This document shows positions 27,690 through 41,774 of a stretch of DNA of 43,875 nucleotides, piece by piece. The DNA is from an uncultured Pseudomonadota bacterium (GTDB lineage Bacteria > Pseudomonadota > Gammaproteobacteria > Steroidobacterales > Steroidobacteraceae). The stretch lies in contig CAISHQ010000021.1 in NCBI GenBank assembly GCA_903885195.1, positions 1 through 43,875 of the forward strand, written 5' to 3'. Position 1 is the stretch's first letter. Each line of letters starts with the position of its first letter. The notes beneath the pieces were generated by a model. The model was not told the DNA's origin and did no database searches. It worked only from the letters and a program-made list of their open reading frames with translations. A program made the position numbers and the translations under genes.

Positions 27690-28531
27690 GAGCCTCTCCT
27701 GCCGATCGCCGCCCAGACCTTCAGTACATCGACGGTCTGCGACACGTCATGGGCGCGAATGATACGCGCTCCGCCGTCCACTGCCGCGAGCGCCAACGCG
27801 AGACTGCCGGCGAGTCGTTCCTCCACCGGTCGGCCGGTGAGGGCTGCAAGCCAGGACTTGCGAGACAGGCCCACCAGCAAGGGCGGCCCCATACGCGCCA
27901 ACTGCGGCAGCCCCTGCAGCAACTGCAGGTTGTGCTCGGCGGTCTTGCCAAAACCGAATCCCGGATCGATGAGTACGCGATCCGCCTCGATGCCAACCTC
28001 GAGACAGGCCTCGAGCCGTCCGCGCAGGAACACCTCGACGTCGTCCACCACATTGCCGTAGCTCGGCGAGCGCTGCATCGAGCGCGGCTCACCCTGCATG
28101 TGCATCACGCAGACTGCGGCCCTGCCGGACGCCGCGGCCTCGAGCGCGCCCGGCAAGCGCAGGCCATACACGTCGTTGATGAGATGCGCACCAGCCTCGA
28201 GTGCCGCGGTGATGACTTCGGGCTTGCTGGTATCCACCGAGACGAGCACGCCGCGGCGCACCAGCTCGCGCACCACAGGCACCACTCGGCGCAATTCCTC
28301 ATCGACGGGCACGGGATCGGACCCCGGCCGCGTCGACTCGCCGCCGACATCGATGATGGCGGCACCATCGCGCTGCATTTGCAGCGCCGCATGCAGGGCC
28401 GCGTCGACATCGACGAAGCGGCCGCCATCGGAGAAAGAATCCGGGGTGACGTTGAGCACGCCCATGACCACGGGCGAACGCAGATCAAGCTCGCGATCCG
28501 CGCAGCGCACCACGCCGGGCACCGTGCTCAA
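27686..28531 (-). CDS. folP: Dihydropteroate synthase
   Basis: This enzyme of up to 281 aa condenses p-aminobenzoate with dihydropterin pyrophosphate in folate synthesis and is the sulfonamide target. Signatures are MGVLNVTPDSFSDGG, DVGGESTRPGS, the SVDTSKPEV strand, LINDVYGLR, and DPGFGFGKT. The start is uncertain: TTG at 28531 gives 281 aa, while GTG codons at 28522, 28513 and 28510 would trim 3-7 residues; none has a strong ribosome-binding site. It lies 14 bp after the ftsH stop. Confidence 0.95.
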   Translation of the reverse strand: MSTVPGVVRCADRELDLRSPVVMGVLNVTPDSFSDGGRFVDVDAALHAALQMQRDGAAIIDVGGESTRPGSDPVPVDEELRRVVPVVRELVRRGVLVSVDTSKPEVITAALEAGAHLINDVYGLRLPGALEAAASGRAAVCVMHMQGEPRSMQRSPSYGNVVDDVEVFLRGRLEACLEVGIEADRVLIDPGFGFGKTAEHNLQLLQGLPQLARMGPPLLVGLSRKSWLAALTGRPVEERLAGSLALALAAVDGGARIIRAHDVSQTVDVLKVWAAIGRRGS

Positions 28532-28545
28532 GGCGCGGGCTCGAT

Positions 28546-30477
<1,932 letters not shown>

Positions 30478-30613
30478 GTGCTCTACCTCGGGGGGTGCGG
30501 TCCGTGCACCGGATTGCCAAACTACACGATCCCTGCCCTAAATTCGACCACGGCAGACGTTGGTAAGTTCGCCACACGGTGGCCAGCAGGGCGTTGCGGC
30601 GATCGGTTGCGGC

Positions 30614-30619
30614 TACAAT
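30614..30619 (+). promoter_or_regulatory. Candidate -10 element for yhbY, possibly leaderless
   Basis: TACAAT matches the -10 consensus in 5 of 6 bases. It ends 7 bp before the GTG at 30627, so the predicted transcript would begin at or next to the start codon. TTGCGG at 30594-30599 is a weak -35 with a short 14-bp spacer. No ribosome-binding site is seen before the GTG. Confidence 0.45.
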
Positions 30620-30626
30620 CGGCGCC

Positions 30627-30923
30627 GTGAAAATCTCCGACAAACAGCGTCGCTACCTCAAGGGCCTCGCCCACCCCCTCAAACCCGTCATCCTGATCGG
30701 CAATTCCGGCCTCACCGAGGCCGTGGTCACCGAGACGGCGCGGGCCCTGCACGATCACGAACTCATCAAGGTTCGCATGAGCGGTGCCGAGCGCACCGTG
30801 CGCGATGCGGCGCTCGCCAGCCTTGCGGAGCGAACGGGCAGCGCGCTCGTCGGTCGGATCGGCCACGTGGCCACCTTGTATCGGCCGCGCCGAGAGTTAT
30901 CGAAGATCGTGTTGCCGGACTGA
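30627..30923 (+). CDS. yhbY: YhbY/CRM-domain RNA-binding protein
   Basis: This 98-aa protein consists of one CRM domain, which binds RNA and associates with pre-50S ribosomal particles. The family signature runs from KQRRYLKGLAHPLKPVILIG through NSGLTEAVV to the C-terminal GHVATLYRPRRE. The GTG at 30627 (protein starts MKISDKQRR) matches homologue starts; upstream in-frame codons back to 30579 are not conserved. It is convergent with greA across 12 bp and divergent from ftsH. Confidence 0.94.
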   Translation: MKISDKQRRYLKGLAHPLKPVILIGNSGLTEAVVTETARALHDHELIKVRMSGAERTVRDAALASLAERTGSALVGRIGHVATLYRPRRELSKIVLPD

Positions 30924-30935
30924 GGCGATGCGCCG

Positions 30936-31408
30936 CTACTCGTAGCGGACGCCGACGATCTCGTAGCTGCGGTTGCCACCCGGTGCCGCCACCTCCACCA
31001 CGTCTCCCTCGGACTTGCCGATGATCGCGCGAGCGATGGGCGAGATAATGGCGATGCGGCCGGCGCGGATGTCGGCCTCGTCCTCGCCGACGATGGTGTA
31101 GGTCACCCGCTTGCCGTCGGCCTCGGCCTCAAGGTCCACCGTGGCGCCAAACACCACCCGCCCCTCAGGCGAGAGCTGCGTGACGTCGATGATGTCGGCC
31201 GTCGACAACTTGCCCTCGATCTCGGCAATACGACCTTCGATGAAGCCCTGCTGCTCGCGGGCCGCGTGGTATTCGGCATTCTCGGAGAGATCCCCGTGGG
31301 CACGCGCCTCGGCGATGGCCTTGATAACGTTCGGCCGATCCTCGGACTTCAGTTTCTTCAGTTCCGCGCGCAGCAACTCTGCGCCGCGCAGGGTCATCGG
31401 ATTGCGCT

Positions 31409-31412
<4 letters not shown>
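30936..31412 (-). CDS. greA: Transcription elongation factor GreA
   Basis: This 158-aa protein rescues backtracked RNA polymerase by stimulating transcript cleavage. It has the N-terminal coiled coil (to about residue 75) with the GreA signature [20 protein letters not shown], including the acidic tip, and a C-terminal FKBP-like domain ending IVGVRYE. The ATG at 31412 overlaps the carB stop in an ATGA junction, which ties GreA synthesis to carAB transcription. Confidence 0.97.
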
Positions 31413-34633
<3,221 letters not shown>

Positions 34634-34653
34634 GGACGCTCGTGACCCTTGGC

Positions 34654-35772
34654 TCAGGCTGCACGGCGCCGCTGCATGGCGGCGGTGAAGCGTTCAAAAA
34701 GATATTTGACGTCGTGCGGGCCCGGGCTCGCTTCCGGATGGCCCTGGAAACCGAACGCATCGCAGTCGGTGCGCGCCACGCCCTGCAGGCTGCCGTCGAA
34801 GAGCGAGCGGTGCGTCGCCTTCAGATTCGCCGGCAAGGACGCCTCGTCGATCGCAAAGCCGTGGTTCTGCGACGTGATGAGCACGCGACCCGTCTGCAGA
34901 TCCTGTACGGGATGATTAGCGCCGTGATGCCCGAACTTCATCTTGACGGTGCGTGCACCGCTTGCGAGTCCAAGCAGCTGGTGCCCAAGACAGATGCCGA
35001 ACACCGGCAGCTGCGCGGCGATCAGTTCGCCGATCGCGCGAGTGGCGTAATCGCAAGGCTCCGGATCGCCGGGGCCGTTCGAGAGGAACACACCCTCCGG
35101 CGCGAGCGCGCGCACTTCGGCGGCACTCGTCTGCGCGGGCACCACCGTGACACGGCACCCGGCATCGATGAGCAGACGCAGGATGTTGTGCTTGACGCCG
35201 TAGTCGTAGGCCACGACGTGATAGGGCTTGTGCTCGGCCGAACGCGCCGGCGGCGCATCAAAGCTCGATCCCTGCGTCCACTCGTGCCGCGCCGCAACGC
35301 TGACGACCTTGGCGAGATCCATGCCCTTGAGACCCGGAAACGCGCGCGCGCCCGCGAGCGCCTCGGCCTCGTTCGGTGCGATGCAGCCCGACTGCGCGCC
35401 CTTCTCGCGCAGGATGCGCGTCAGACGTCGCGTATCGATGCCGGCGATCGCCACGACGCCCTGTGCGTGCAGGAATTCGCGCAAGCCTTGCTGCATGCGC
35501 CAGTTGCTCGCGCGCGGCGGCAGGTCTCGAATCACGAGACCCGCGGCGTAGGCGCGCGTGGATTCCATGTCTTCGAGATTGGTCCCGACGTTGCCGATGT
35601 GCGGATACGTCAAGGTGACGATCTGCCTCGAGTACGAAGGGTCAGTAAGAATTTCCTGATACCCGGTGAGTGCCGTATTGAAAACGACTTCACCGGAAGT
35701 GGCGCCTGGTGCGCCGATCGATTCACCGCGGAACGTAGAGCCGTCCGCGAGTGCCAACACTGCATCGCTCAC
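34654..35772 (-). CDS. carA: Carbamoyl-phosphate synthase small subunit (glutaminase)
   Basis: This 372-aa subunit hydrolyses glutamine and passes ammonia to CarB. The N-terminal domain has [20 protein letters not shown] (20 residues). The class I amidotransferase domain holds nucleophile Cys in [13 protein letters not shown] and the His-Glu pair in [15 protein letters not shown] chose the GTG at 35772 because [12 protein letters not shown] aligns with homologue starts; a GTG at 35781 would add three residues. A structured leader of about 130 nt and a strong promoter precede it. Confidence 0.95.
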   Translation of the reverse strand: MSDAVLALADGSTFRGESIGAPGATSGEVVFNTALTGYQEILTDPSYSRQIVTLTYPHIGNVGTNLEDMESTRAYAAGLVIRDLPPRASNWRMQQGLREFLHAQGVVAIAGIDTRRLTRILREKGAQSGCIAPNEAEALAGARAFPGLKGMDLAKVVSVAARHEWTQGSSFDAPPARSAEHKPYHVVAYDYGVKHNILRLLIDAGCRVTVVPAQTSAAEVRALAPEGVFLSNGPGDPEPCDYATRAIGELIAAQLPVFGICLGHQLLGLASGARTVKMKFGHHGANHPVQDLQTGRVLITSQNHGFAIDEASLPANLKATHRSLFDGSLQGVARTDCDAFGFQGHPEASPGPHDVKYLFERFTAAMQRRRAA

Positions 35773-35839
35773 TCGAATCACCCGTCTGTGTTCTTCTGCC
35801 AAACCTCTCCGACGCAGTGTGCGAGGTTTAGATGAACAA

Positions 35840-35901
35840 AGCGGGAGGCATCCTCTCGAACACCTCCCGCCCTGCACGGACTAACCCGGCTATCGGATTA
35901 G
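35840..35901 (-). promoter_or_regulatory. carA leader: two hairpins, possible attenuator
   Basis: On the minus strand the predicted transcript opens with CTAATCCG-ATAGC-CGGGTTAG (35881-35901), an 8-bp stem with one G-U pair. It then forms GCGGGAGG, a 14-nt loop and CCTCCCGC (35840-35869), a perfect 8-bp stem directly followed by TTTGTT. The second looks like a weak intrinsic terminator or attenuator about 70 nt before carA. Confidence 0.55.
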
Positions 35902-35907
35902 AAGGAA

Positions 35908-35937
35908 ATTCTATGGTTTTTAGGCCCCATCTGTCCA
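35908..35937 (-). promoter_or_regulatory. Sigma-70 promoter of carAB
   Basis: TGGACA (35932-35937) and TAGAAT (35908-35913) are separated by 18 bp, each 5 of 6 to consensus. The DNA just upstream (35941-36010) is very AT-rich for this genome, like an UP element. A run of pyrimidines, TTCCTTCT, lies at the expected start. A TGAAT half-site at 35975-35979, with a poor second half, is only a weak ArgR-box candidate. Confidence 0.65.
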
Positions 35938-36006
35938 TGGAAATCGGCAGCACTTAAATAAGGTTAATTCCCGGTGAATCACTATAAATTATTGATTTTT
36001 AAAGAA

Positions 36007-36759
36007 TTAAGACTGCGTCGAAATTACATCCATCATGGAATAACGTCCCGCGGGCTTACCGACCAACCAGCGCGCCGCTTGCAGCGCTCCACGGGCAAAA
36101 ACTGACCGGTCAGTGGCCTGGTGCTGCAACACCAGTCGCTCGCCTTCACCTGCGAAGTAGACGGCATGATCGCCGACGATGTCGCCTGCTCGCAGCACAG
36201 AGAATCCAATTTCGCCGATTTTGCGCTCTCCGGCGCCACGGGGAGCGACCGCCGCCTCATCGAGCGCCTGACCGCGCCCTTCGGCCGCAGCCCGACCCAA
36301 GGCCAGGGCCGTCCCTGAGGGGGCGTCCTTCTTGTGCCGGTGATGACCCTCGAAAATTTCGATATCGAACTCTGCGGGCAGCGCACGGGCCGCCGCGCGG
36401 ACGAGCTCGGCAAGCAGGGTCACACCCAAACTCGTGTTCGCGGCGATGAGTACGGGGATGCGCTCTGCAGCCGCGGCCGCCGCGGCCTCGACGTCATTAC
36501 TCAAACCCGTCGTGCCAACGAGCGCGGCGACGCCCTGCTCGGCGCAGCGGGCGAGATTCGCCGCGGTCTGCGTCGGAGAAGAAAAATCGATCATGACTTG
36601 TGCGCCAGGCAACACGCTCGCAAGGTCAGTGGTGATGCCGCGCGCCGCATCGGCGGCACGATCGATGGCACCGACGCATTGGAACTCAGGTTGCGCACTC
36701 GCGAGCTGCGTGATCGTCTGCCCCATGCGTCCGGCCGCACCCACCATCACCCAACGCAT
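36007..36759 (-). CDS. dapB: 4-hydroxy-tetrahydrodipicolinate reductase
   Basis: This 250-aa enzyme uses NAD(P)H in lysine and diaminopimelate synthesis. The Rossmann nucleotide motif GAAGRMGQ is at residues 8-15 and the catalytic and substrate-binding signature EGHHRHKKDAPSGTA is present, with GTTGLS and the ANTSLGV segment before it. The ATG at 36759 lies 40 bp after dnaJ. The 234-bp AT-rich gap after its stop holds the carA promoter; no clear terminator is seen there. Confidence 0.97.
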   Translation of the reverse strand: MRWVMVGAAGRMGQTITQLASAQPEFQCVGAIDRAADAARGITTDLASVLPGAQVMIDFSSPTQTAANLARCAEQGVAALVGTTGLSNDVEAAAAAAAERIPVLIAANTSLGVTLLAELVRAAARALPAEFDIEIFEGHHRHKKDAPSGTALALGRAAAEGRGQALDEAAVAPRGAGERKIGEIGFSVLRAGDIVGDHAVYFAGEGERLVLQHQATDRSVFARGALQAARWLVGKPAGRYSMMDVISTQS

Positions 36760-36799
36760 GTCATCTCACCTCGGTTGCTGCGAGAGCCGGCGAGCGATG

Positions 36800-37924
36800 T
36801 CAGCTGCCGGAGAAAAACCGTTTCACGCCCTCGAAGAAGCCTTCTTCGCGCGGCGTGTGCCCGCGCCCGTCGCTGCGCAGTGACTGGTCGAACTTCTTCA
36901 GAAGCTCGCGCTGCTCGGCCGACAGGTTCACTGGCGTTTCTACCACAACACGGCAGAACAGATCGCCCCGTTCACCACCACGCACTGGTTTGACGCCCTT
37001 GTCGCGCAGACGAAAAACGCGACCGGACTGCGTCTCGGTCGGGATCTTCAACGACACTTCGCCCTCGAGCGTCGGCACGTTCACCGCACCGCCGAGCACG
37101 GCCGTGGCGAAACTCACCGGCACTTCGCAGGAGAGATCATCGCCTTCACGCTCGAAGATCGGGTGCGGCTTGACGTTCATCTCGATGTAGAGATCGCCCG
37201 GCGGTCCGCCGTTGCGCCCCGCCTCGCCTTCGCCACCAAGGCGAATACGATCGCCCGTGGAGACGCCCGCAGGCACCTTCACCGAGAGCTTGCGCGTGCG
37301 ACGGATGCGACCTTGGCCCAGGCAGGTGTCACAGGGGTTCTTGACGATGCGGCCGGTGCCGCGGCAACGATTGCAGGGCTGCTGCAGCTGGAAAAAGCCC
37401 TGCGAGATGCGCATCTGGCCCGAGCCCTGACATTGCTCGCAGGTGACCGGCGAATGCCCCTTGGCGGCGCCGCTCCCGTTGCAGGTCTCGCACTCCATGA
37501 GGCGCGGGATCTCGATCTCGGTGGTGTAGCCGAACACGGCCTGCGGCAACTCGAGCTCGAGCTCGTAGCGCAGATCCGCCCCGCGAAACACCTGCGAGCG
37601 CCCACCTCGACGGCCGCCACCGAAGATGTCGCCGAACACTTCGCCGAAGATGTCGCCGAAATCGGCGCCACCGCCGCCACCACCGCCCTGCCGCGCGGCA
37701 TCGATGCCGTCATGACCGTGCTGATCGTAAATGGCGCGCTTCTGCGCGTCAGTGAGGACTTCGTAGGCTTCCTTGGCTTCCTTGAAGCGCTCCTCGGCCT
37801 CCTTGTCATCCGGATTGCGGTCCGGGTGATATTTCATGGCGAGGCGTCGGTAGGCCTTCTTGATGTCGGCCTCCGACGCATTCCTCGCCACCTCGAGGAC
37901 CTTGTAGTAGTCGCGCTTGGCCAT
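36800..37924 (-). CDS. dnaJ: Chaperone protein DnaJ
   Basis: This 374-aa type I Hsp40 activates DnaK ATPase and delivers substrates. The J domain (residues 1-70) has HPD in KYHPDRNP. A Gly-rich linker follows ([18 protein letters not shown]). Four zinc motifs are present: [24 protein letters not shown] and CDTCLGQG. The C-terminal substrate domains end at FFSGS. It starts 18 bp after the dnaK stop and shares its heat-shock transcript. Confidence 0.98.
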   Translation of the reverse strand: MAKRDYYKVLEVARNASEADIKKAYRRLAMKYHPDRNPDDKEAEERFKEAKEAYEVLTDAQKRAIYDQHGHDGIDAARQGGGGGGGADFGDIFGEVFGDIFGGGRRGGRSQVFRGADLRYELELELPQAVFGYTTEIEIPRLMECETCNGSGAAKGHSPVTCEQCQGSGQMRISQGFFQLQQPCNRCRGTGRIVKNPCDTCLGQGRIRRTRKLSVKVPAGVSTGDRIRLGGEGEAGRNGGPPGDLYIEMNVKPHPIFEREGDDLSCEVPVSFATAVLGGAVNVPTLEGEVSLKIPTETQSGRVFRLRDKGVKPVRGGERGDLFCRVVVETPVNLSAEQRELLKKFDQSLRSDGRGHTPREEGFFEGVKRFFSGS

Positions 37925-37942
37925 GGCTCAGGGGCGGTCCGT

Positions 37943-39895
37943 TCAGGACGCCTTGCGATCCTGATCCTTGTCCTTCACTTCCTCGAACTCGGCATCGAGC
38001 ACGTCACCGCGATCGTTGCTGGCCGACGCGTCCGCGCCTGCCGCACCGCCCGCCGCACCCGCACCCGCCCCTGCGCTGTCGGCTGAGTAAGCCTGCTGCG
38101 CGATGTTCGAAGAGGCCTGCATGAGCGCCTCGAGCTTCTTCTCGATCTTGTCCTTGTCGTCGCCCTTGAGCACGCTCTTAAGATCTCCGAGTGCGGACTC
38201 GACCTTGCTGCGCTCCTCGACAGGCACCTTCTCGCCGAGATCCTTCAGCATCTGCTCGACCGAATGGACCATGCCGTCGGCCTTGTTGCGCGTCTCGACC
38301 AGCTCGCGGAACTTCTTGTCATCGTCCGCGTGCGCCTCGGCATCGCGCACCATTCGCTTGATCTCATCCTCCGAGAGGCCCGAGCTCGCCTTGATGACGA
38401 TGCGCTGCTCTTTGCCCGTCGCCTTGTCCTTGGCCGACACGTTGAGGATGCCGTTGGCATCGATATCGAAGGTGACTTCCACCTGCGGCGTACCGCGGCG
38501 CGCCGGCGGCAGGTCTGACAGATCGAACTTGCCGAGCGACTTGTTGTCGAGAGCGCGCTCGCGCTCACCCTGCAGCACGTGGATGGTCACGGCCGTCTGA
38601 TTGTCCTCAGCGGTCGAGAACACCTGCTGCTGCTTGGTCGGAATGGTCGTGTTCTTCTCGATGAGCTTGGTCATCACGCCGCCCAAGGTCTCAAGACCGA
38701 GCGAGAGCGGCGTCACATCGAGCAGCAAGACGTCCTTGACGTCGCCCGCGAGCACACCGCCCTGAATCGCCGCACCGACGGCCACCGCCTCATCGGGGTT
38801 TACGTCCTTGCGCGGCTCTTTGCCGAAGAAATCCTTGACGTGCTTCTGCACGAGCGGCATGCGCGTCTGGCCGCCGACGAGGATGACCTCCGACACATCA
38901 TTAGCCGAGAGGCCTGCGTCGTTGAGCGCGACCTTGCAGGGCTCGATGGTGCGCTTGACGAGATCCTCGACAATGGACTCGAGCTTGGCGCGCGTGAGCT
39001 TCACGGCGAGGTGCTTCGGCCCCGAGGCATCCATGGTGATGTACGGCAGGTTGATGTCGGTCTGCTGGCTCGAGGAGAGCTCGATCTTCGCCTTCTCGGC
39101 CGCTTCCTTCAGGCGCTGCATGGCGAGCGGATCTTTGCGCACATCGACGCCCGATTCCTTGAGGAATTCGTCGGCGAGGAAGTTGATCACGCGCAGGTCG
39201 AAGTCTTCGCCACCGAGGAAGGTGTCGCCGTTCGTGGAGAGCACCTCGAACTGACGCTCGCCATCAACCTCGGCAATCTCGATGATCGACACGTCGAAGG
39301 TGCCACCACCGAGGTCGTACACAGCGATCTTGCGATCACCGCCCGCCTTGTCGAGCCCGTAGGCAAGTGCCGCGGCGGTCGGCTCGTTGATGATGCGCTT
39401 GACGTTCAGACCCGCAATGCGTCCGGCGTCCTTGGTGGCCTGACGCTGCGAGTCGTTGAAGTATGCGGGCACCGTGACCACGGCCTCGGTGACCTCTTCA
39501 CCGAGGAAATCCTCGGCGGTCTTCTTCATCTTCATGAGCACGCGCGCAGAAATCTCCGGCGGGGCCATTTTCTTGCCCTGCGCCTCGATCCAGGCATCGC
39601 CGTTATCGGCCTTGACGATCTTGTAGGGCACCATGTCGATGTCCCTCTGCACGATCTTCTCGTCGAAGCGACGGCCGATCAGACGCTTGACCGCGTACAG
39701 CGTGTTGGTCGGATTGGTAACGGCCTGCCGCTTGGCGGACTGGCCGACCAGCACCTCGTCGTCCTTGGTGAAGGCAATGATCGAGGGAGTTGTACGATCG
39801 CCCTCGCTGTTTTCGATGACCCGCGGCTTGCCGCCATCCATGATGGCGACGCAGGAATTGGTGGTGCCGAGATCGATACCGATGACTTTGGCCAT
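37943..39895 (-). CDS. dnaK: Chaperone protein DnaK (Hsp70)
   Basis: This 650-aa Hsp70 folds and protects proteins in an ATP-driven cycle. The nucleotide-binding domain begins [16 protein letters not shown] and contains [15 protein letters not shown] and the [11 protein letters not shown] phosphate loop. The substrate domain follows from about residue 390, and the C-terminal lid ends in an Ala/Gly-rich stretch and [10 protein letters not shown] use the ATG at 39895 with GGAG 8 bp upstream; the frame extends to 39928 but homologues start MAKVIGID. A consensus sigma-32 promoter lies in the 96-bp gap upstream. Confidence 0.98.
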   Translation of the reverse strand: MAKVIGIDLGTTNSCVAIMDGGKPRVIENSEGDRTTPSIIAFTKDDEVLVGQSAKRQAVTNPTNTLYAVKRLIGRRFDEKIVQRDIDMVPYKIVKADNGDAWIEAQGKKMAPPEISARVLMKMKKTAEDFLGEEVTEAVVTVPAYFNDSQRQATKDAGRIAGLNVKRIINEPTAAALAYGLDKAGGDRKIAVYDLGGGTFDVSIIEIAEVDGERQFEVLSTNGDTFLGGEDFDLRVINFLADEFLKESGVDVRKDPLAMQRLKEAAEKAKIELSSSQQTDINLPYITMDASGPKHLAVKLTRAKLESIVEDLVKRTIEPCKVALNDAGLSANDVSEVILVGGQTRMPLVQKHVKDFFGKEPRKDVNPDEAVAVGAAIQGGVLAGDVKDVLLLDVTPLSLGLETLGGVMTKLIEKNTTIPTKQQQVFSTAEDNQTAVTIHVLQGERERALDNKSLGKFDLSDLPPARRGTPQVEVTFDIDANGILNVSAKDKATGKEQRIVIKASSGLSEDEIKRMVRDAEAHADDDKKFRELVETRNKADGMVHSVEQMLKDLGEKVPVEERSKVESALGDLKSVLKGDDKDKIEKKLEALMQASSNIAQQAYSADSAGAGAGAAGGAAGADASASNDRGDVLDAEFEEVKDKDQDRKAS

Positions 39896-39946
39896 GAGGG
39901 TTCTCCGTCGCGGCGCGAGCGCCGACAAGTCTGTGTTAGTGCTGGG

Positions 39947-39975
39947 AAATGGGGATGCGGTGGCTGGGTTTCAAG
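39947..39975 (-). promoter_or_regulatory. Sigma-32 heat-shock promoter of dnaK-dnaJ
   Basis: On the minus strand CTTGAA (39970-39975) and CCCCATTT (39947-39954) are separated by 15 bp. The -10 matches the sigma-32 consensus CCCCATNT in all defined positions. A transcript start near 39940 would leave a leader of about 45 nt. Confidence 0.8.
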
Positions 39976-39991
39976 CGCGGGGCGATGCGAC

Positions 39992-40504
39992 TCACTCCGG
40001 CGCCCGGGCAATCACGACCCGCGCGGCGCGCAGCAGGCGGCCATTCAGGCTGTAGCCGCGCTGCACCACGGCGAGCACGGAGTTGGGCTCGGCGGTCGCC
40101 GAGGGCTGAGCCGCCATCGCCTCGTGGAGGTTGGCATCGAAGGGCTCACCCTGCGGGTTGAGCTCGACGATGCCGGCGCGCTCGATCGCCTTGGCGAGCA
40201 GGCGCTGCGTCGCGGCTTGGCCCTCGATCAACGCGGCGGCATCGGCGCGGGCGGAGTTCTCGATGGCAAGGTCGAGGCTGTCCTTGACCGGCAGCAAATC
40301 CGCCGCGAACTTCTCGAGGGCGTAACGGTGAGCGTTTTCGACGTCGCGCTGGGCACGCTTGCGGACGTTGTCGAGTTCGGCCACCGCACGCAAGTGCTGG
40401 TCCCGAGCCGCGGCGGCACGCGCCTCTGCATCGGCCAATTGGGCCTGCAACTGCGCCACATCGGGCGTCTGTTCAGGGGCGGCCTGGGGCGATTCGTCCG
40501 TCAT
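39992..40504 (-). CDS. grpE: Nucleotide exchange factor GrpE
   Basis: This 170-aa DnaK partner releases ADP. The N-terminal coiled coil (about residues 15-75) includes the ARAAAARDQHLRAVAELDN stretch and the family signature region KFAADLLPVKDSLDLA. The C-terminal beta domain includes NPQGEPFDANLHEAM and ends RAARVVIARAPE. The length is slightly short for the family, as is common. It lies 98 bp after hrcA with its own sigma-32 promoter. Confidence 0.96.
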   Translation of the reverse strand: MTDESPQAAPEQTPDVAQLQAQLADAEARAAAARDQHLRAVAELDNVRKRAQRDVENAHRYALEKFAADLLPVKDSLDLAIENSARADAAALIEGQAATQRLLAKAIERAGIVELNPQGEPFDANLHEAMAAQPSATAEPNSVLAVVQRGYSLNGRLLRAARVVIARAPE

Positions 40505-40593
40505 TCCGGGCTCCGAAATCCGTTTTTCATACAGTGAGTTACGAGAGGAAGCCCACCCGAGACGCAGGTCTCAGGCGTGCACCTTAGCGGCCG

Positions 40594-40621
40594 ATGTGGG
40601 GCCTAGCGGCGAGAATTCAAG
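40594..40621 (-). promoter_or_regulatory. Sigma-32 heat-shock promoter of grpE
   Basis: On the minus strand CTTGAA (40616-40621) lies inside the last hrcA codons, followed by a 14-bp spacer and CCCCACAT (40594-40601), one mismatch from CCCCATNT. The predicted start near 40587 gives an 80-nt leader containing a small GAGAC/GTCTC hairpin at about 40555-40568. Confidence 0.7.
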
Positions 40622-41664
40622 GCCGAACCGAGCAAACGGGCCGTCATGTCGACGATGGGGATCACCCGCTCGTAGGCCATGCGCGTTGGGCCGATCACCC
40701 CGATCACACCCATCACCCCGTCATCGCCGCTGTAGGGAGCGGTGACAACGCTGCAGTCATCGAGAATCTGGTAGCCCGACTCCTGGCCGATGAAGATCTG
40801 TACGCCTTCGGCGTGCAGGCTCTGATCGAGTAGGTGCAGGAAGTCGCGCTTCTCATTGAAGGCCTCGAACAGGCGCTTGAGCTTCTCCACCGAGGTGAGT
40901 TGGGCCGCCCCCATGAGGTTGGTCTCGCCCGCCACGATGTAATCAAGATTCACGTTCGGTTGGGCGCCCTGCTCGAACACCTGCTGCGCCACCGTGATGG
41001 CATCGATCATCAGCGCGTTCATGTGCTCGCGGGCCTCCTGCAACTGACGCAGGATCTCGCCGCGGGCCGCCTCGGGGGTGCTACCCACCAGGAGCTCGTT
41101 GAGAAAATGGGCCGCCCGCCGCAACTCCTCGGCCGAGTGGTGACGGGACAGCTGGATGATGCGGTTCTGCACCTCGCGGTCGTTGAACACCAGCACCACG
41201 AGCACCCGATTCTCCGAGAGCGTCACGAACTCGATCTGCGTAATCGAGGCGGCCTTCGGCCGCGGCACGGTGACAACGCCAGCGAGTCGGGTGACGTTCG
41301 AGAGCATTTGCGACGCGCTTGCCACCAGCGCCTTGGAATCTGCGCCGTGGCTGGCATCGAGGTGCCGACGCAGCTCTTCGGCCGCCACCTGCTCGAGCGG
41401 GCGGGTGCGCAGCAGCGTATCGACGAAAAACCGATAGCCCCGATCGGTCGGCACGCGGCCCGCCGAGGTGTGCGGCGAGACCACGAAGCCGAGCTCCTCA
41501 AGGTCGGCCATCACGTTGCGGATGGTGGCCGAGGAGAGACTCAGGCCCGAGTCGCGCGACAGGGTGCGCGAGCCCACCGGCTGGCCGTCGCGGATATAAC
41601 TCTCGACCAGGATTCGCAGCAATTGCTGCGAACGCTCGTTGAGAAGATCGTAATCCTGCGCCAT
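40603..41664 (-). CDS. hrcA: Heat-inducible transcription repressor HrcA
   Basis: This 353-aa repressor binds CIRCE operators and is titrated by GroEL. The N-terminal winged helix spans residues 1-100 (RSQQLLRILVESYIRDGQPVG and SSATIRNVMADLEELGF). A GAF-like core follows, with VLVFNDREVQNRII, and the C-terminus carries IGVIGPTRMAYERVIPIVD. No CIRCE (TTAGCACTC-N9-GAGTGCTAA) is visible before hrcA, grpE or dnaK, so its target is probably elsewhere, such as groESL. Its last codons contain the grpE promoter. It is divergent from nadK. Confidence 0.96.
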   Translation of the reverse strand: MAQDYDLLNERSQQLLRILVESYIRDGQPVGSRTLSRDSGLSLSSATIRNVMADLEELGFVVSPHTSAGRVPTDRGYRFFVDTLLRTRPLEQVAAEELRRHLDASHGADSKALVASASQMLSNVTRLAGVVTVPRPKAASITQIEFVTLSENRVLVVLVFNDREVQNRIIQLSRHHSAEELRRAAHFLNELLVGSTPEAARGEILRQLQEAREHMNALMIDAITVAQQVFEQGAQPNVNLDYIVAGETNLMGAAQLTSVEKLKRLFEAFNEKRDFLHLLDQSLHAEGVQIFIGQESGYQILDDCSVVTAPYSGDDGVMGVIGVIGPTRMAYERVIPIVDMTARLLGSALNSRR

Positions 41665-41704
41665 GGTGGCTACACGCTACCGACAGCCACCGAACTGCGT
41701 CAAG

Positions 41705-41763
41705 CAACGCGTTTTTCGCGTTGGTTCCGTCACGTCGGCATGATAAAACCACGACTGGTTTTA
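41705..41763. promoter_or_regulatory. Two perfect inverted repeats between hrcA and nadK
   Basis: CAACGCG-TTTTT-CGCGTTG (41705-41723) is a 7-bp inverted repeat and TAAAACCA-CGAC-TGGTTTTA (41744-41763) is an 8-bp inverted repeat, in a 110-bp divergent region. The second ends 11 bp before the nadK ATG. They could be operators or RNA hairpins for either gene. A weak hrcA promoter, TTGACG-N18-TAGCGT, lies on the minus strand just downstream of the first repeat. Confidence 0.6.
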
Positions 41764-41774
41764 CCCGGTGCCCC

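Noticed and set aside
35973-35990. ArgR box upstream of carA
   Set aside because: One half-site is perfect but the other matches only 3 of 5 bases, and no second box at 21 bp spacing is convincing.
39930-39945. TTAGTGCT upstream of dnaK as a CIRCE half-site
   Set aside because: Only a partial match and no inverted second half at the proper 9-bp spacing.
38579-40537. 652-codon open frame on the + strand opposite dnaK and grpE
   Set aside because: Long antisense frames are usual opposite GC-rich, codon-biased dnaK; the translation has no recognisable domain and the two real genes are certain.
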